A stretch of DNA of 64,000 nt from UBA12014 sp029248335 (GCA_029248335.1 JAQWJM010000148.1:1-64000), one strand, 5' to 3'. Shown: positions 17,401 through 25,714, counted from the first letter of the stretch. Program-made: numbers and translations. The notes: generated by a model not told the origin, from the letters alone.

Positions 17401-18292
17401 ACGCGGCGGCGTTGCCCTGGGTCAGCCAGAGGGTCGCGAACTGCGTGCACGCTTCGTCCCAGAGACCGCTCTCGCAGCACTCGGGTCGGAGGAGGCAGAC
17501 CTCTTCCTGGATTCGCGGGGTGGTGCACGGCGACTGGCAGTGGACCCTCGCGAGGGCGACGCAGGCGTCGTCCCACGAGGTCGTGCAGCAGGCGGGATCC
17601 GCGACGCAGACCAGATCGAGGCAACGACCGTCGGCGCATCCGGGGGTCGGATGGACGGCGAGGCAGTCGTTCGGCAGTCCGCTGCCGGATCCGAAGGGCT
17701 GCGTGTACTCGTGGATCCGCAACGCGTTGCCGACGTCCACGCGGGTGTCCGGGCTGTCAGGCAGGCAGATCTCCGTCGCGATCGCGACGCAGGTGATGTC
17801 CCAGAGATCCGTGCAGCACTGGGGGTCGACTTCACAGACGGTGGCGCAGCAGGTGGTGTCGGTGCAGCCACCGGGAACGGGGTCGCCGGGATTGGCGGGA
17901 TCGAAACAGCTCTGGTTGAGCGGGTCACCGCAGACCGCGACGCAGGCGCCGTCCGATTCGTCGATCACGCAGATCAGGATCTGCTGGTCGAACGTGTCGA
18001 CCACGCCGTTGTCGTTGAAGTCCGCGCAGGGGTTCTGCGGGATCTGCTCGCGATAGACCTCGAAGAGCATGAGATCGAGTTCGTTGAGGAGACCGTCGCC
18101 GTTGAGGTCGCCGCGACACTCGCCGCAGAGCACCCAGTTCACGGGGATGTCCGGCGGCGGTGGGCACGGCTGTGCCTCGGCATCACGAACACCGAAAACC
18201 AGAACGAGCCCGATGATCGCGGTGAGGACCGGCATGAAACCGGAACCGCGGCGGGTTCGCGATGAACTCTTGGGGGAACAGAACTGGGGCAT
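14426..18292 (-). CDS. Giant secreted cysteine-rich repeat protein (CCxxxWDxxC repeats) with dockerin-like N-terminus
   Basis: The 1288-residue protein has a signal peptide (MPVLTAIIGLVLVFGV, about residues 20-40). Two dockerin-like Ca loops follow at about 58-115 (DLNGDGLLNELDLMLFEVYR; DFNDNGVVDTFDQQIL). The rest is a repeat of roughly 50-60 residues. Its consensus has a GDCCxPNGTPxCDD-like loop, then xCCxxVCxxDPxCCxxxWDxxCVxxA. I count 19 WD-C cores, 17 with exact CCxxxWDxxC spacing, one with an extra residue and one lacking the CC. Cysteine is extremely frequent and almost always paired, so disulphide-rich folding outside the cytoplasm is expected. No enzyme domain or PEP-CTERM tail is seen. 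The start at 18292 is preferred to 18235 because the latter has no ribosome site. Confidence 0.85.
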   Translation of the reverse strand: MPQFCSPKSSSRTRRGSGFMPVLTAIIGLVLVFGVRDAEAQPCPPPPDIPVNWVLCGECRGDLNGDGLLNELDLMLFEVYREQIPQNPCADFNDNGVVDTFDQQILICVIDESDGACVAVCGDPLNQSCFDPANPGDPVPGGCTDTTCCATVCEVDPQCCTDLWDITCVAIATEICLPDSPDTRVDVGNALRIHEYTQPFGSGSGLPNDCLAVHPTPGCADGRCLDLVCVADPACCTTSWDDACVALARVHCQSPCTTPRIQEEVCLLRPECCESGLWDEACTQFATLWLTQGNAAAFDVRPRAFLLSPVPEATPKDPLPFQSELDRFRALLCQIDPTYCAPAGDLAFFQDIQIALATIAINYPDCVDQFLGNEWDAGCAQVAARLTRRPSPGNAGLGPCLRAHGGLGCADAYCSELVCDLDPTCCSLEWDVDCVRLAGRQCELVPSRDLAFGDVGTIGAVSTGVAPIECGADGVGGCCFQNNTPYCSEAECCQLVCGYDAYCCDVRWDELCATLATSGCETLSEQCTCGPKTIVFGPIDRSCFTPRDPFAQYPAGCADAGCCNTVCVVDPFCCEVLWDQVCADGAETLCAQDFPLCGEILAGSCYVPRENPYCDDESCCESVCVVEPFCCNDAWDEDCVALASEVCTECGDAYSGSCLAPHPGPACSDEDCCEAVCDIDPLCCLSTWDGACVAAAAFFPALCDRTLSCGDASARNCFVSSPDPGCSDSTCCKNVCEDYDPWCCEVRWDSMCAAQAFTVCDIPFIVNAREPCDEFHLTPACNDPECSAAVCSIPGLEFCCTQRWDTACVDAAATVCVGLYECPGVGDCQKSKATPMCDDAACCNAVCTIDPTCCTVQWDNSCAVLGISLCVVPSSTPSGEDWQCPCEGSCFEARPEDDPKPGCDDSSCCAAICNVDELCCTVNWDAECVILAEFYCGSGLQCGSFSTGSCLESSDTPFCDDSVCCQAVCAIDPSCCVNQWDSFCVATAFDRCRRGCGIDTAGSCFFPHLSPGCSDGECCTEICDTDPLCCTLVWDSVCAEAALVACEAPECGDFPAGDCCLPNGTPSCDDKRCCDDVCSDDPFCCDTTWDEGCVQLARQSTRCDCGANWECGDPCAGSCCLPNGTPKCDDEDCCDAVCLDDSFCCDVTWDLVCANMARNNDACTGPEDACPVPVCGDADAGDCCFANGTRACNDEDCCEDVCDVDPACCDVAWDSICAQIASVTCEDLCDSDLACGSDEALPCNVPHDGPYCDDEACCDQVCLFEPFCCIGDWDEFCVLLADTYCNLN

Positions 18293-18416
18293 CGTCCGTG
18301 GAGATCCCTGGGGGCGTGATCATGAGGCCCGGATCACCCGGGGCACCGTCCGGCCGTGGACGGTGGAAGGAGGGGCCGTCGCCGCACCTGCCGGCGGAAA
18401 AAGCCCGTTCCAGACA

Positions 18417-18445
18417 AGTGTACGCGGCATTCAGGCCTCGAACAA
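18417..18445 (-). promoter_or_regulatory. Candidate promoter of the Cys-rich repeat gene
   Basis: On the minus strand TTGTTC (18445-18440) and TACACT (18422-18417) are 17 bases apart. This would give a leader of about 115 bases before the ATG at 18292. Confidence 0.4.
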
Positions 18446-18458
18446 ACCTCCGAGGCGC

Positions 18459-18491
18459 AAAAGACGATCCGCGATCCGTGACCCGCGGATC
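18459..18491 (-). terminator. Intrinsic terminator after uppS
   Basis: On the minus strand GATCCGCG and CGCGGATC form an 8-bp stem followed by GTCTTTTG. It lies about 55 bases after the uppS stop codon. Confidence 0.65.
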
Positions 18492-18546
18492 CCGAAAATC
18501 GGCTCGCTCACCGCATTTACGCGGAATGGGGGCGGAAACTTCGCGA

Positions 18547-19311
18547 TCAATCCTCGGTGGCCATCGTCGGGGGCGGATCGACCTGGCCGAATCGGCGGGT
18601 TCGGCCACCGAAGGCACGGAACGCGGCGTGAAGCGCTTCGAGGTCGAAATCCGGCCAGAGGACGTCGGTGACGACCAGTTCCGCGTAGCTGATCTGCCAC
18701 AGGAGGAAGTTCGAGATCCGCATCTCGCCCGCGGTTCGGATCAGGAGATCCGGGTCGGGAAGATCCCGGGTTCCGAGGTGGGCCGCGAGGGCGGTCTCGT
18801 CGATCGCCTCGGGCTCGATTTCGCCGTCGCGGACCGCGATCGCGAGTTCGCGGGTGGCGTCCACGATTTCGGCCCGACTTCCATAGTTCAGGGCGAGGCA
18901 GAGCGTCATGCCCCGGCAGTCCCGCGTCGCGGCTTCGCAGGCGTCGGCCTCCCGCAGGACCTCTTCGGGAAGGCCTTCGCGACGACCGAGTCGCCGGAAC
19001 CGGATGTCGTTGTCCACCATCCGGTCACGCTGCTCGACCAGGTGCTCGTGGCAGAGGGCCATGAGGAGTTCCACCTCTTCGGCCGGTCGCTTCCAGTTCT
19101 CACTGCTGAACGAGTAGAGCGTGAGGGCCTCGAGCCCGAGGCGGGCGCATTCGGTGGTGACGAGGTCGACGGTCTTCGCGCCCTGCTTGTGGCCGGCGAA
19201 GCGCGGCAGTCCACGGCCGTTCGCCCAGCGTCCGTTGCCGTCCATGATCATGGCGACGTGCCGGGGGAGCGTCTCGGGAGCGGCGTCGCGGTTGCGGGTT
19301 GGTGTGGTCAT
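18547..19311 (-). CDS. uppS: Isoprenyl (undecaprenyl) diphosphate synthase
   Basis: The 254-residue cis-prenyltransferase makes the C55 lipid carrier for peptidoglycan, LPS and glycan export. Visible family motifs are HVAMIMDGNGRWA (catalytic Asp), GHKQGAKTV, TLYSFSSENWKRP, ALNYGSRAEI and DLLIRTAGEMRISNFLLWQ. The start at 19311 shares ATGA with the purA stop, so the two genes are translationally coupled. The same frame is open far upstream, but that is the antisense-frame shadow of purA. Ubiquitous and essential; the call is firm. Confidence 0.95.
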   Translation of the reverse strand: MTTPTRNRDAAPETLPRHVAMIMDGNGRWANGRGLPRFAGHKQGAKTVDLVTTECARLGLEALTLYSFSSENWKRPAEEVELLMALCHEHLVEQRDRMVDNDIRFRRLGRREGLPEEVLREADACEAATRDCRGMTLCLALNYGSRAEIVDATRELAIAVRDGEIEPEAIDETALAAHLGTRDLPDPDLLIRTAGEMRISNFLLWQISYAELVVTDVLWPDFDLEALHAAFRAFGGRTRRFGQVDPPPTMATED

Positions 19312-20651
19312 GTGGAGGCGACGAGGACTTCGGTGCGTTCCGGACCGATGCCGACGATCTCGATGGGAACCCCGATGAACGACTCGACTCGATCGAGGTA
19401 GGCCCGGGCCGCGTCGGGGAGCGAGGCCCGGTCCGTCGGACGATCCACCGGATCGGCCCAGCCCGGAAGCGTCTCGTAGACCGGCGTCACGCCTTCGAGG
19501 TCGAACGCGTCGGCGGGGAAGCGATCGGTGACCGTTCCGTCGGGAAGTCGATAGCCGGTGCAGAGTCGGACTTCGTCGAGTCCGCCGAGGACGTCGAAGA
19601 GCGTGCAGGCGATCCCGGTCACGCCGCAGACCATCGCGGTGTACCGCACCGCGACCAGATCGAGCCAGCCGCAGCGTCGGGGGCGGCCGGTGGTGGTCCC
19701 GAATTCCCGGCCGCGTTCGCGGATCCGGTCGCCGATCGGATCGTCGAGTTCGGTGGGGAACGGACCGCCGCCGACCCGGGTGGAGTAGGCCTTCATGATT
19801 CCGAGGACGCGGTCGATGTTTCCGAGGGGGACGCCGGTTCCGGCGGGGATGCCGAGGGTCGAGCAGTTCGAGCTGGTCACGAACGGATACGTGCCGTGGT
19901 CGACGTCGAGCAGGCACGCGTTTGCGCCCTCGAAGAGGATCCGCTCGTCCGCCGCCAACGCATCGTGAAGAAGCCAGGTGGTGTCGCAGACGTGTGGTGC
20001 GAGTCGTTCGCCCAGTTCGAGGGTCGACTCGTACAGCGCGGCGACGTCGATCGTCGCGTCGTCGAGGGGGACGCCCAGTGATCGAAGCTGCGCTTCGCGG
20101 AGTGGGCAGACCAGTTCGAGCTTGCGCCGGAGGACTTCGGGCCGCAGGAGGTCGCCGACCCGGATCGCGGTCGAGCGCTGGACCTTGTCGGCGTAGGCGG
20201 GGCCGATGCCGCGCCGCGTCGTCCCGATCGCGCCGGAGGCGGAGCGACCGGCGAGGAACTCCTCGAGGGCGCCGTCCATGGCCTGGTGGTACGGCATCAC
20301 GACGTGGGCGCGGGAGGAGACCCGCAGGTTGTCGCCGACCTCGATGTCGCGGCGACGGAGCCCGTCCATCTCCTCGAGGAGCTTGGCGGGGTCGATGACG
20401 ACGCCATTTCCGATCACGCAGGTGCAACCCGGGAACAGGATGCCGGACGGCACCAGATGCAGGGCGTACCGCTCGTCACCGACCACCACGGTGTGGCCCG
20501 CGTTCGCGCCGCCGTTGTATCGGACGATGTGGTCGTGTTCCCCGGCGAGGAGGTCGACGAGCTTCCCCTTGCCTTCGTCGCCCCACTGGAGGCCGACCAC
20601 CGCGGTGTGTCGATTCGCGGCGGGATTGCTGGTGGATGGGCTCGTCGACAT
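19308..20651 (-). CDS. purA: Adenylosuccinate synthetase
   Basis: The 447-residue protein converts IMP and aspartate to adenylosuccinate with GTP in AMP synthesis. It shows the P-loop-like GLQWGDEGKGKLVDLLA, NGGANAGHTVV, GTTRRGIGPAYADK, the IMP-binding FEGANACLLDVDHGTYPFVT and STRVGGGPFPTE. Length is normal for the family. GGAG lies eight bases before the ATG at 20651. A TAGAAT hexamer on the minus strand (20683-20678) gives a leader of about 20 bases. It forms an operon with uppS. Confidence 0.96.
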   Translation of the reverse strand: MSTSPSTSNPAANRHTAVVGLQWGDEGKGKLVDLLAGEHDHIVRYNGGANAGHTVVVGDERYALHLVPSGILFPGCTCVIGNGVVIDPAKLLEEMDGLRRRDIEVGDNLRVSSRAHVVMPYHQAMDGALEEFLAGRSASGAIGTTRRGIGPAYADKVQRSTAIRVGDLLRPEVLRRKLELVCPLREAQLRSLGVPLDDATIDVAALYESTLELGERLAPHVCDTTWLLHDALAADERILFEGANACLLDVDHGTYPFVTSSNCSTLGIPAGTGVPLGNIDRVLGIMKAYSTRVGGGPFPTELDDPIGDRIRERGREFGTTTGRPRRCGWLDLVAVRYTAMVCGVTGIACTLFDVLGGLDEVRLCTGYRLPDGTVTDRFPADAFDLEGVTPVYETLPGWADPVDRPTDRASLPDAARAYLDRVESFIGVPIEIVGIGPERTEVLVAST

Positions 20652-20810
20652 GGGGGCTCCAGGGGGGGCGACGTCGCATTCTACGAATCATCCGACCCCG
20701 TGTGGCCGGTTCCGCCGCGATCCGACTTCAGTGACCCGGTCGGCGGGTCGATGCTCCGGGGGCGGCCCGGATCACGGGGTGCGAATTCCGGTCCCGAGGG
20801 AGGCTCGATC

Positions 20811-21008
20811 ATGGACGACGCCCAGGTCATTCGAATCATGTGCCCGAATCTCGGGTGCCAGCGGATCCTCGCGGTTCCGGAGCATGCCCGAGGCAAACTC
20901 GTCCGCTGCCGTTCCTGCTCGACCAACATCCGGATCCCCGCGATGCGGAGTCCGGAGGTCCCGCGGAACCTCGGAACGTCCGACGAGGCATCCTCCGACG
21001 CGGCCTGA
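20811..21008 (+). CDS. Small zinc-ribbon protein
   Basis: The 65-residue protein has two Cys pairs, MCPNLGCQRIL and CRSCSTNIRIP, the pattern CPxxxC...CxxC of a short zinc ribbon, plus a disordered tail. The ATG at 20811 follows GAGGGAGG. The same N-terminal module is found at the front of many planctomycete membrane proteins; here it stands alone. Function is unknown. It lies just before hemW but is probably separately transcribed. Confidence 0.6.
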   Translation: MDDAQVIRIMCPNLGCQRILAVPEHARGKLVRCRSCSTNIRIPAMRSPEVPRNLGTSDEASSDAA

Positions 21009-21054
21009 GGCCGAGCCAAGCGGCGTCGAGGTGCTGCGAAACCACCGCGCCGTC

Positions 21055-21060
21055 TAGAAT
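21055..21060 (+). promoter_or_regulatory. -10-like TAGAAT, leaderless promoter of hemW
   Basis: Six bases (CAGGCG) separate the hexamer from the GTG start at 21067. Confidence 0.5.
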
Positions 21061-21066
21061 CAGGCG

Positions 21067-22263
21067 GTGACGGATCCCGCTTTCGAACTTCCGCAATACG
21101 ACGACGCGCCCAGCATCGAGGCTTCGGCCCGGGTGCTGGAAGGGGCCCGCCCCGACACCGTCTATGCCCACGTGCCGTTCTGTCGGCACAAGTGCCATTA
21201 CTGCGATTTCTATTCGATCGTCGATCACCGGGATCGAACCGGGGCGTTCGTCGACCGCTTCGAATCCGAGGTGAACGCGGTCCGGGCCTCGATCGACCCG
21301 GCCGGGATCCGATCCGCCTTCGTCGGCGGCGGCACCCCGACCATGCTTCCGCCCGACGGTCTGCGGCGGGTGCTCGAGGCGATCGGCTCGATTCCCGCAG
21401 GCCCGCTCGAGGAATTCACGGTCGAAGCGAATCCCGAGACCGTCACCGCCGAGATCGCGGAGGCGCTGGTGGCGGGCGGGGCCGACCGGGTGAGCATCGG
21501 ATGTCAGAGTTTCCAGCCCGCGCTTCTCGAAACGCTCGAGCGGCACCATGATCCAGCCTCGGTGACGAGGTCGGTCGGTCGGCTGCGTGACGCGGGGATC
21601 CGGCGGATCAACCTCGATCTGATCTTCGGGATCCCGGGGGCGACGATGGCGGACTGGGACCGGGATCTCGACGCGGTGCTGGCCCTCGAACCGCAGCACC
21701 TGTCGTGCTACGGGCTCGTCTTCGAAGCGGGAACGCCGCTCGCGGAGAAGCGACGGCTCGGCCGGATCGACGCGATCGACGACGCGATCGAATCCGCGAT
21801 GTACGACCGGACCCGCGAGCGACTCGAAGCCGCGGGGTACGAGCAGTACGAGATCAGCAACTGGGCGCTGCCCGGCGAACGCTGTCTGCACAATCTCGCC
21901 TACTGGGACGCCGGGCAGTGGGTCGCGATCGGGCCGGCGGCCGCCGGGAATCTCGGTGGCATCCGGTACCGGAACCTGCCCCGGCTGGACGACTGGATCG
22001 AGGGCGACGGCGTGTCGCCGGTGGTCACGGTCGATCGTCCTGATGCGGCGACCGAACTCGGCGAACGCGCGATGCTCGGTCTGCGACTGCGTCGGGGAAT
22101 CGACCGGTCACTCGCGACGGCGCTAACGGGCAGCACCTCGGAACGGCACGAGGCCGTCGGGCGACATCTTCGGACGGGTGGGCTGGAGTGGCGGGACGAC
22201 CGGCTCCGCATCGCCGACCAGGCACTCATGCTGGCCGACGACATCCTGAGCGATCTGGTCTGA
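21067..22263 (+). CDS. hemW: HemW-like radical SAM heme chaperone
   Basis: The 398-residue protein has the radical SAM cluster motif HVPFCRHKCHYCDFYS (CxxxCxxC plus the fourth Cys spacing typical of HemW). It also has FVGGGTPTML, VSIGCQSFQ, INLDLIFGIPG and YEQYEISNWA. These separate HemW from true HemN coproporphyrinogen oxidase. HemW is thought to bind heme and insert it into respiratory proteins. Its neighbour on the opposite strand is succinate dehydrogenase, a fitting but not proven link. The GTG start is set by the TAGAAT hexamer and by homology of the first motif. Confidence 0.9.
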   Translation: MTDPAFELPQYDDAPSIEASARVLEGARPDTVYAHVPFCRHKCHYCDFYSIVDHRDRTGAFVDRFESEVNAVRASIDPAGIRSAFVGGGTPTMLPPDGLRRVLEAIGSIPAGPLEEFTVEANPETVTAEIAEALVAGGADRVSIGCQSFQPALLETLERHHDPASVTRSVGRLRDAGIRRINLDLIFGIPGATMADWDRDLDAVLALEPQHLSCYGLVFEAGTPLAEKRRLGRIDAIDDAIESAMYDRTRERLEAAGYEQYEISNWALPGERCLHNLAYWDAGQWVAIGPAAAGNLGGIRYRNLPRLDDWIEGDGVSPVVTVDRPDAATELGERAMLGLRLRRGIDRSLATALTGSTSERHEAVGRHLRTGGLEWRDDRLRIADQALMLADDILSDLV

Positions 22264-22282
22264 GCGGCGGGCCCGGGCGGAT

Positions 22283-23089
22283 TCAGCCGGCGAAGAACTT
22301 GCGGATCGAACGCACCGTGACGGCGCGGCCCATCTCGGCGATCGACTCGGTGAGCGGGATCTCCTTCGGGCAGACCTTGACGCAGTTCTGGGCGTTGCCG
22401 CAGTCGCTGACGCCACCGACGCCGGAGATCGCGTCGACGCGCTCGTCGGCGAGGATCTTGCCGGTCTCGTGGAGATTGAAGAGCCGGGCCTGGCTGATCG
22501 CGTGGGGGCCGATGAACGACTCCTGCCACTCGGTCTCGTCCTCTTCGAGGTTGAACTGCGGACAGGCTTCGAGGCAGCATCCGCAGCTCATGCACTGGCT
22601 GAGCTGGTAGCGGGTGAGCTGGATCTTCGGGCTTTCCATCGGACCGGCGCCGAGGTCGTAGGTGCCGTCGATCGGAACCCAGGCCTTGACGGATTCGAGG
22701 GCCGCGAAGAGTCGCGCCCGGTCGACCGCGAGGTCGCGGATCGTGGGGAAGGACGACATCGGCTCGAGCGTCACCACGCCGTGTTCATCGACGATGTCCT
22801 CGACCAGCGCGGTGCAGCTCTGTCGCACGCCGCCATTGACGACCATGGTGCACGCTCCGCAGACCTCTTCGAGGCAGCCCGAGTCGTAGACCACGGGGGT
22901 CGTCCGGGTGCCGTCGACGGTCACGGGGTGCGCGGCGATCCACTGGAGGGCGGAGATGACGTTCGCGCCGGTCTGGACCGGGACGTCGAATTCCTCCACT
23001 CGGGTGGACTTGCCGGGGGCGTCCTGCCGCGTGATGCGGAACCGGACGGTTCGGGGGACTCGCGGGGTCTTTTCGTTCGGGGCGACCAT
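22283..23089 (-). CDS. sdhB: Succinate dehydrogenase/fumarate reductase iron-sulfur subunit
   Basis: The 268-residue protein carries three cluster sites: the [2Fe-2S] motif DSGCLEEVCGACTMVVNG, a [4Fe-4S] motif QCMSCGCCLEACPQ, and CGNAQNCVKVCPKEIP for the remaining cluster. It passes electrons from SdhA to the membrane quinone. The sequence is of the B. subtilis type. Unusually it is not next to sdhC-sdhA; two plus-strand genes lie between (23274-25612). On the minus strand a TAGCAT hexamer (23146-23141) and an AGGAG site precede the ATG, so it has its own promoter. Confidence 0.94.
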   Translation of the reverse strand: MVAPNEKTPRVPRTVRFRITRQDAPGKSTRVEEFDVPVQTGANVISALQWIAAHPVTVDGTRTTPVVYDSGCLEEVCGACTMVVNGGVRQSCTALVEDIVDEHGVVTLEPMSSFPTIRDLAVDRARLFAALESVKAWVPIDGTYDLGAGPMESPKIQLTRYQLSQCMSCGCCLEACPQFNLEEDETEWQESFIGPHAISQARLFNLHETGKILADERVDAISGVGGVSDCGNAQNCVKVCPKEIPLTESIAEMGRAVTVRSIRKFFAG

Positions 23090-23273
23090 CGGTTGACGGC
23101 TCCTGAAAGGGGGTGACGGGGCGGAATATTCCGCACCCGGATGCTAGCAGGCCGATCCGCCTCAGGGTTCGAGGAATCCGGTCTTCCGGTTTCGAAACGG
23201 GAGTGGAGGCCCTTTCCTCGATGGTCGATAAGACCGAGACGCTCGGACCTTCGAACGAGACGTGGACCACCGG

Positions 23274-24245
23274 ATGCCCATCGACTACTTCAAGCTCATG
23301 AGGCCGGCGGACTGGGTGAAGAACGTCTTCATCCTGCCCGCGATCGTGTTCTCGATTCCGGCCCTCGATGCCGGGGCGAGGGCGGCGCAGCTGCCCGGCT
23401 GGCTGACCGCGACGCTGCTCACGATCGTCGGATTCAGCCTGCTCGCCTCGGGCTTCTACGCCATCAACGACTCGATGGACGCGGAGCTCGATCGGCTTCA
23501 TCCTCGAAAACGGCATCGTCCGATCGCCAGCGGCCGGATCAGTCCCACGGCGGGATTCCGATTCGGCCTCGTGCTCGTGGTGCTCGGCGTGGTGGTGGGG
23601 TTCCTCGTCGACCCGGCGGTGGGTGGCGTTCTGCTGGCCTATCTCGTCCTTCAGTTTCTCTACAACGGTGGATTGAAGCGGGTCGCGATCGTCGATGCGG
23701 TCGTCCTCGCGACCGGTTTCGGAATGCGGGCGACGGTGGGGGCCTTCGCGATCGATCGGGCCGTCTCGACCTGGCTGCTGGGATGCGTCTTCTTCCTCAC
23801 GCTCTACCTCGCCTTCATCAAGCGTCTGAGCGACCTCTCGGCGGCGGAATCCGCGGGCACGGGCTGGTCGAGTCCGGCCGGCTACGAGAATCGGCTTGAA
23901 TTGAACTGGCTGCTCGGCCTGAGCGGGGTCTCGGTGGTCATGAGCTGGGTCCTCTACGGCCTGAGTTCGCACGCGACAAGCCTCTTCGGCGGACGGGCGG
24001 CGGGATTCGCGCTGCTCACGCCGCTCGTGCTGATCGTCGTCCACCGGTTCTACCGGCGGGCGAACCGCGGTGAACGCGACAGTCCGATGGCCGCGATGCG
24101 CGAGGATCCCGTGATCCTCGTCTCGCTGGTGCTCTTCGCGGCGGGCGTGCTCGCCTGCCTCTACGTTCCCGGGGTCGAGGATGGTCTCTCGCGGCTGATC
24201 TTCGCCGACAGGTTCGATGCACCGCTCGAGAGCGGCGGGTCATGA
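23274..24245 (+). CDS. UbiA-family prenyltransferase (decaprenyl-phosphate phosphoribosyltransferase-like)
   Basis: The 323-residue polytopic protein has about eight to nine membrane helices. The Asp-rich motif INDSMDAELDRLHPRKRHRP followed by IASG is the UbiA-type prenyl-diphosphate-binding site. The N-terminal LMRPADWVKNVFILP matches the branch that transfers phosphoribose to polyprenyl phosphate and not quinone synthesis. If so, it makes a lipid-linked sugar precursor for the cell envelope. The neighbouring GT-C-like protein, overlapped by four bases, could use that lipid-sugar. An alternative GTG start lies 12 bases upstream; no strong ribosome site decides. Confidence 0.82.
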   Translation: MPIDYFKLMRPADWVKNVFILPAIVFSIPALDAGARAAQLPGWLTATLLTIVGFSLLASGFYAINDSMDAELDRLHPRKRHRPIASGRISPTAGFRFGLVLVVLGVVVGFLVDPAVGGVLLAYLVLQFLYNGGLKRVAIVDAVVLATGFGMRATVGAFAIDRAVSTWLLGCVFFLTLYLAFIKRLSDLSAAESAGTGWSSPAGYENRLELNWLLGLSGVSVVMSWVLYGLSSHATSLFGGRAAGFALLTPLVLIVVHRFYRRANRGERDSPMAAMREDPVILVSLVLFAAGVLACLYVPGVEDGLSRLIFADRFDAPLESGGS

Positions 24246-25612
24246 ACGCCGACGTCCGGACCGGACGACGTCTCGCGCCTGCAGTCCTCCTCGTGCTCTT
24301 TCTGGCGGCGACGCTTGGTCCGGTGCTGACGGGATTCGATCGATTCCCCGAAAAGAGCATCGACCAGGATTATCATCACGTGCCGGTGGTGCTGGCGTTC
24401 GCCGAGATGCTTCCGGCCGTCGACCTGTCCGACTATGACAGTGCGACCACGCCGGGCATGCACCTGGTGCTCGCGGCCGCGGTCCGGATGTTCGGGCCCT
24501 CGGTGACCATGCTTCAGGTCTGTGCCTGCGGATTCGGCGTGCTGTTCGTCGTCATCGCCTATCGGTATGCCGCGAAGGTCGCCACGCCCTGGACGGCCTT
24601 CTTCTGCACGATTCCACTCGCGTCGTCGCCGTACGTTCTCGGCAATTCGATCTGGGTGATGACGGACAATCTTTCGCTCGCCCTGATCGCGATCTCGATC
24701 GGTTCCGCGATCTTCTGCGTGGCGAGCCGGGGGCAGGCCGTCGGTTCCGGGATCGCGCTGATCTGTTCGGTGCTCGTTCGTCAGATCAACATCTGGGTCT
24801 CGGGCGTCGCGTTGCTCGCGTTTCTCTTCCAGTGGGATCCGATCCGGCGACGTCTTCCATTCCGCGATCCGCTCCAGCCCGGCCATCGCGGGCTCCAGCC
24901 GGCGGTGATCTTCGCGATCGCGACGGTGGCGGCGGCGGGCGTCATCGCGGGCTTCGTCATGCTCTGGGGCGGCCTCGTCCCGCCGAAATTCCAGGTCGGT
25001 GGCGACGGCGTGACGCACGCGGGTGGACTCAACCATGGCGTCACCCCGGGGATGTTTTCGCTGCTCGCCGTCTACGCGTCGCCGCTGGTGGTCGTGCTTC
25101 TGCCGTTCTGGTGGCATGACCGACGGGTCCGCCGCGCGATGTTCATCGGCCTCGCGGTCGGGCTCCTCGCCGGGGTGTCGCTTGAATCGGTGGTCGGTGA
25201 GGAATACGGCCGAAACGGTGGTTGGCTCTGGTTGTTCGCCGGTTGGTCGCCCACGATCCTCGGTCGATCGAGCCTGATCGTCGCGGGCAGCGTCGCGGGC
25301 GGGGCGACCGCGGGAATCCTCTTCGGACTGCTCGTCGCGTCGGGCCGGTCGCGAACCGCCTGGTTGGTGACCGGTTTCGCGATCTCCTTCCTGGCCGCCT
25401 ACACCGTGAACTCCTCCGCCTTCCAGCGGTACTTCGATCCACCGGTCCTGCTTGCGATCGGGTGGTGTCTCGCCTCGCTGGATGCCGGGCGAACGACGTA
25501 CGGGCCGATCGGACGCGGCCAGCTCCGGCTCGCGGCCTTCGGCGTCTTCTCGCTCCAGGCGGTCTTCACGTTTTTTACGCTGTACGCGAAGCTGCGCTGG
25601 GCCGAAGGCTGA
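24242..25612 (+). CDS. Polytopic membrane glycosyltransferase-like protein (ALG10/GT-C-like)
   Basis: The 456-residue protein has about eleven to twelve hydrophobic segments. Near the N-terminus it reads DQDYHHVPVVLAFAEM and then YDSATTPGMHLVLA, which resembles the acidic loop and TTPPGLY motif of the ALG10-type glucosyltransferases that use lipid-linked sugar donors. The ATG at 24242 overlaps the stop of the UbiA-type gene (ATGA), so the two are coupled. I infer a lipid-linked sugar transferase acting at the outer face of the membrane. Acceptor and sugar are unknown. The resemblance is short and should be treated as suggestive. Confidence 0.6.
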   Translation: MNADVRTGRRLAPAVLLVLFLAATLGPVLTGFDRFPEKSIDQDYHHVPVVLAFAEMLPAVDLSDYDSATTPGMHLVLAAAVRMFGPSVTMLQVCACGFGVLFVVIAYRYAAKVATPWTAFFCTIPLASSPYVLGNSIWVMTDNLSLALIAISIGSAIFCVASRGQAVGSGIALICSVLVRQINIWVSGVALLAFLFQWDPIRRRLPFRDPLQPGHRGLQPAVIFAIATVAAAGVIAGFVMLWGGLVPPKFQVGGDGVTHAGGLNHGVTPGMFSLLAVYASPLVVVLLPFWWHDRRVRRAMFIGLAVGLLAGVSLESVVGEEYGRNGGWLWLFAGWSPTILGRSSLIVAGSVAGGATAGILFGLLVASGRSRTAWLVTGFAISFLAAYTVNSSAFQRYFDPPVLLAIGWCLASLDAGRTTYGPIGRGQLRLAAFGVFSLQAVFTFFTLYAKLRWAEG

Positions 25613-25714
25613 CTCGCCCATGCCGGGATGAACGAGTTGCGAACGCGGTCGACCGGCGCTTCCCCGTCCCGTCGGCCGCGACGCGGGTCCTGACATTCCA
25701 AGCGGCTCGCGCGG

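Noticed and set aside
15269..18265. A 998-codon open frame on the plus strand opposite the Cys-rich gene
   Set aside because: It is the antisense shadow of a GC-rich repeat gene. Its composition (Ala, Val, Gly, Arg, Asp) is typical of such shadows, and it has no signal peptide, domain or ribosome site.
14426..18292. CRISPR or other DNA-level repeat array suggested by the recurring GCAGCA and TCGTCG words
   Set aside because: The periodicity comes from the Cys-rich protein repeat; DNA units are not identical and there are no spacers.
19312..20427. N-terminal extension of the uppS frame upstream to 20427
   Set aside because: It overlaps purA in another frame. The recognised UppS protein starts at 19311 with an ATGA overlap.
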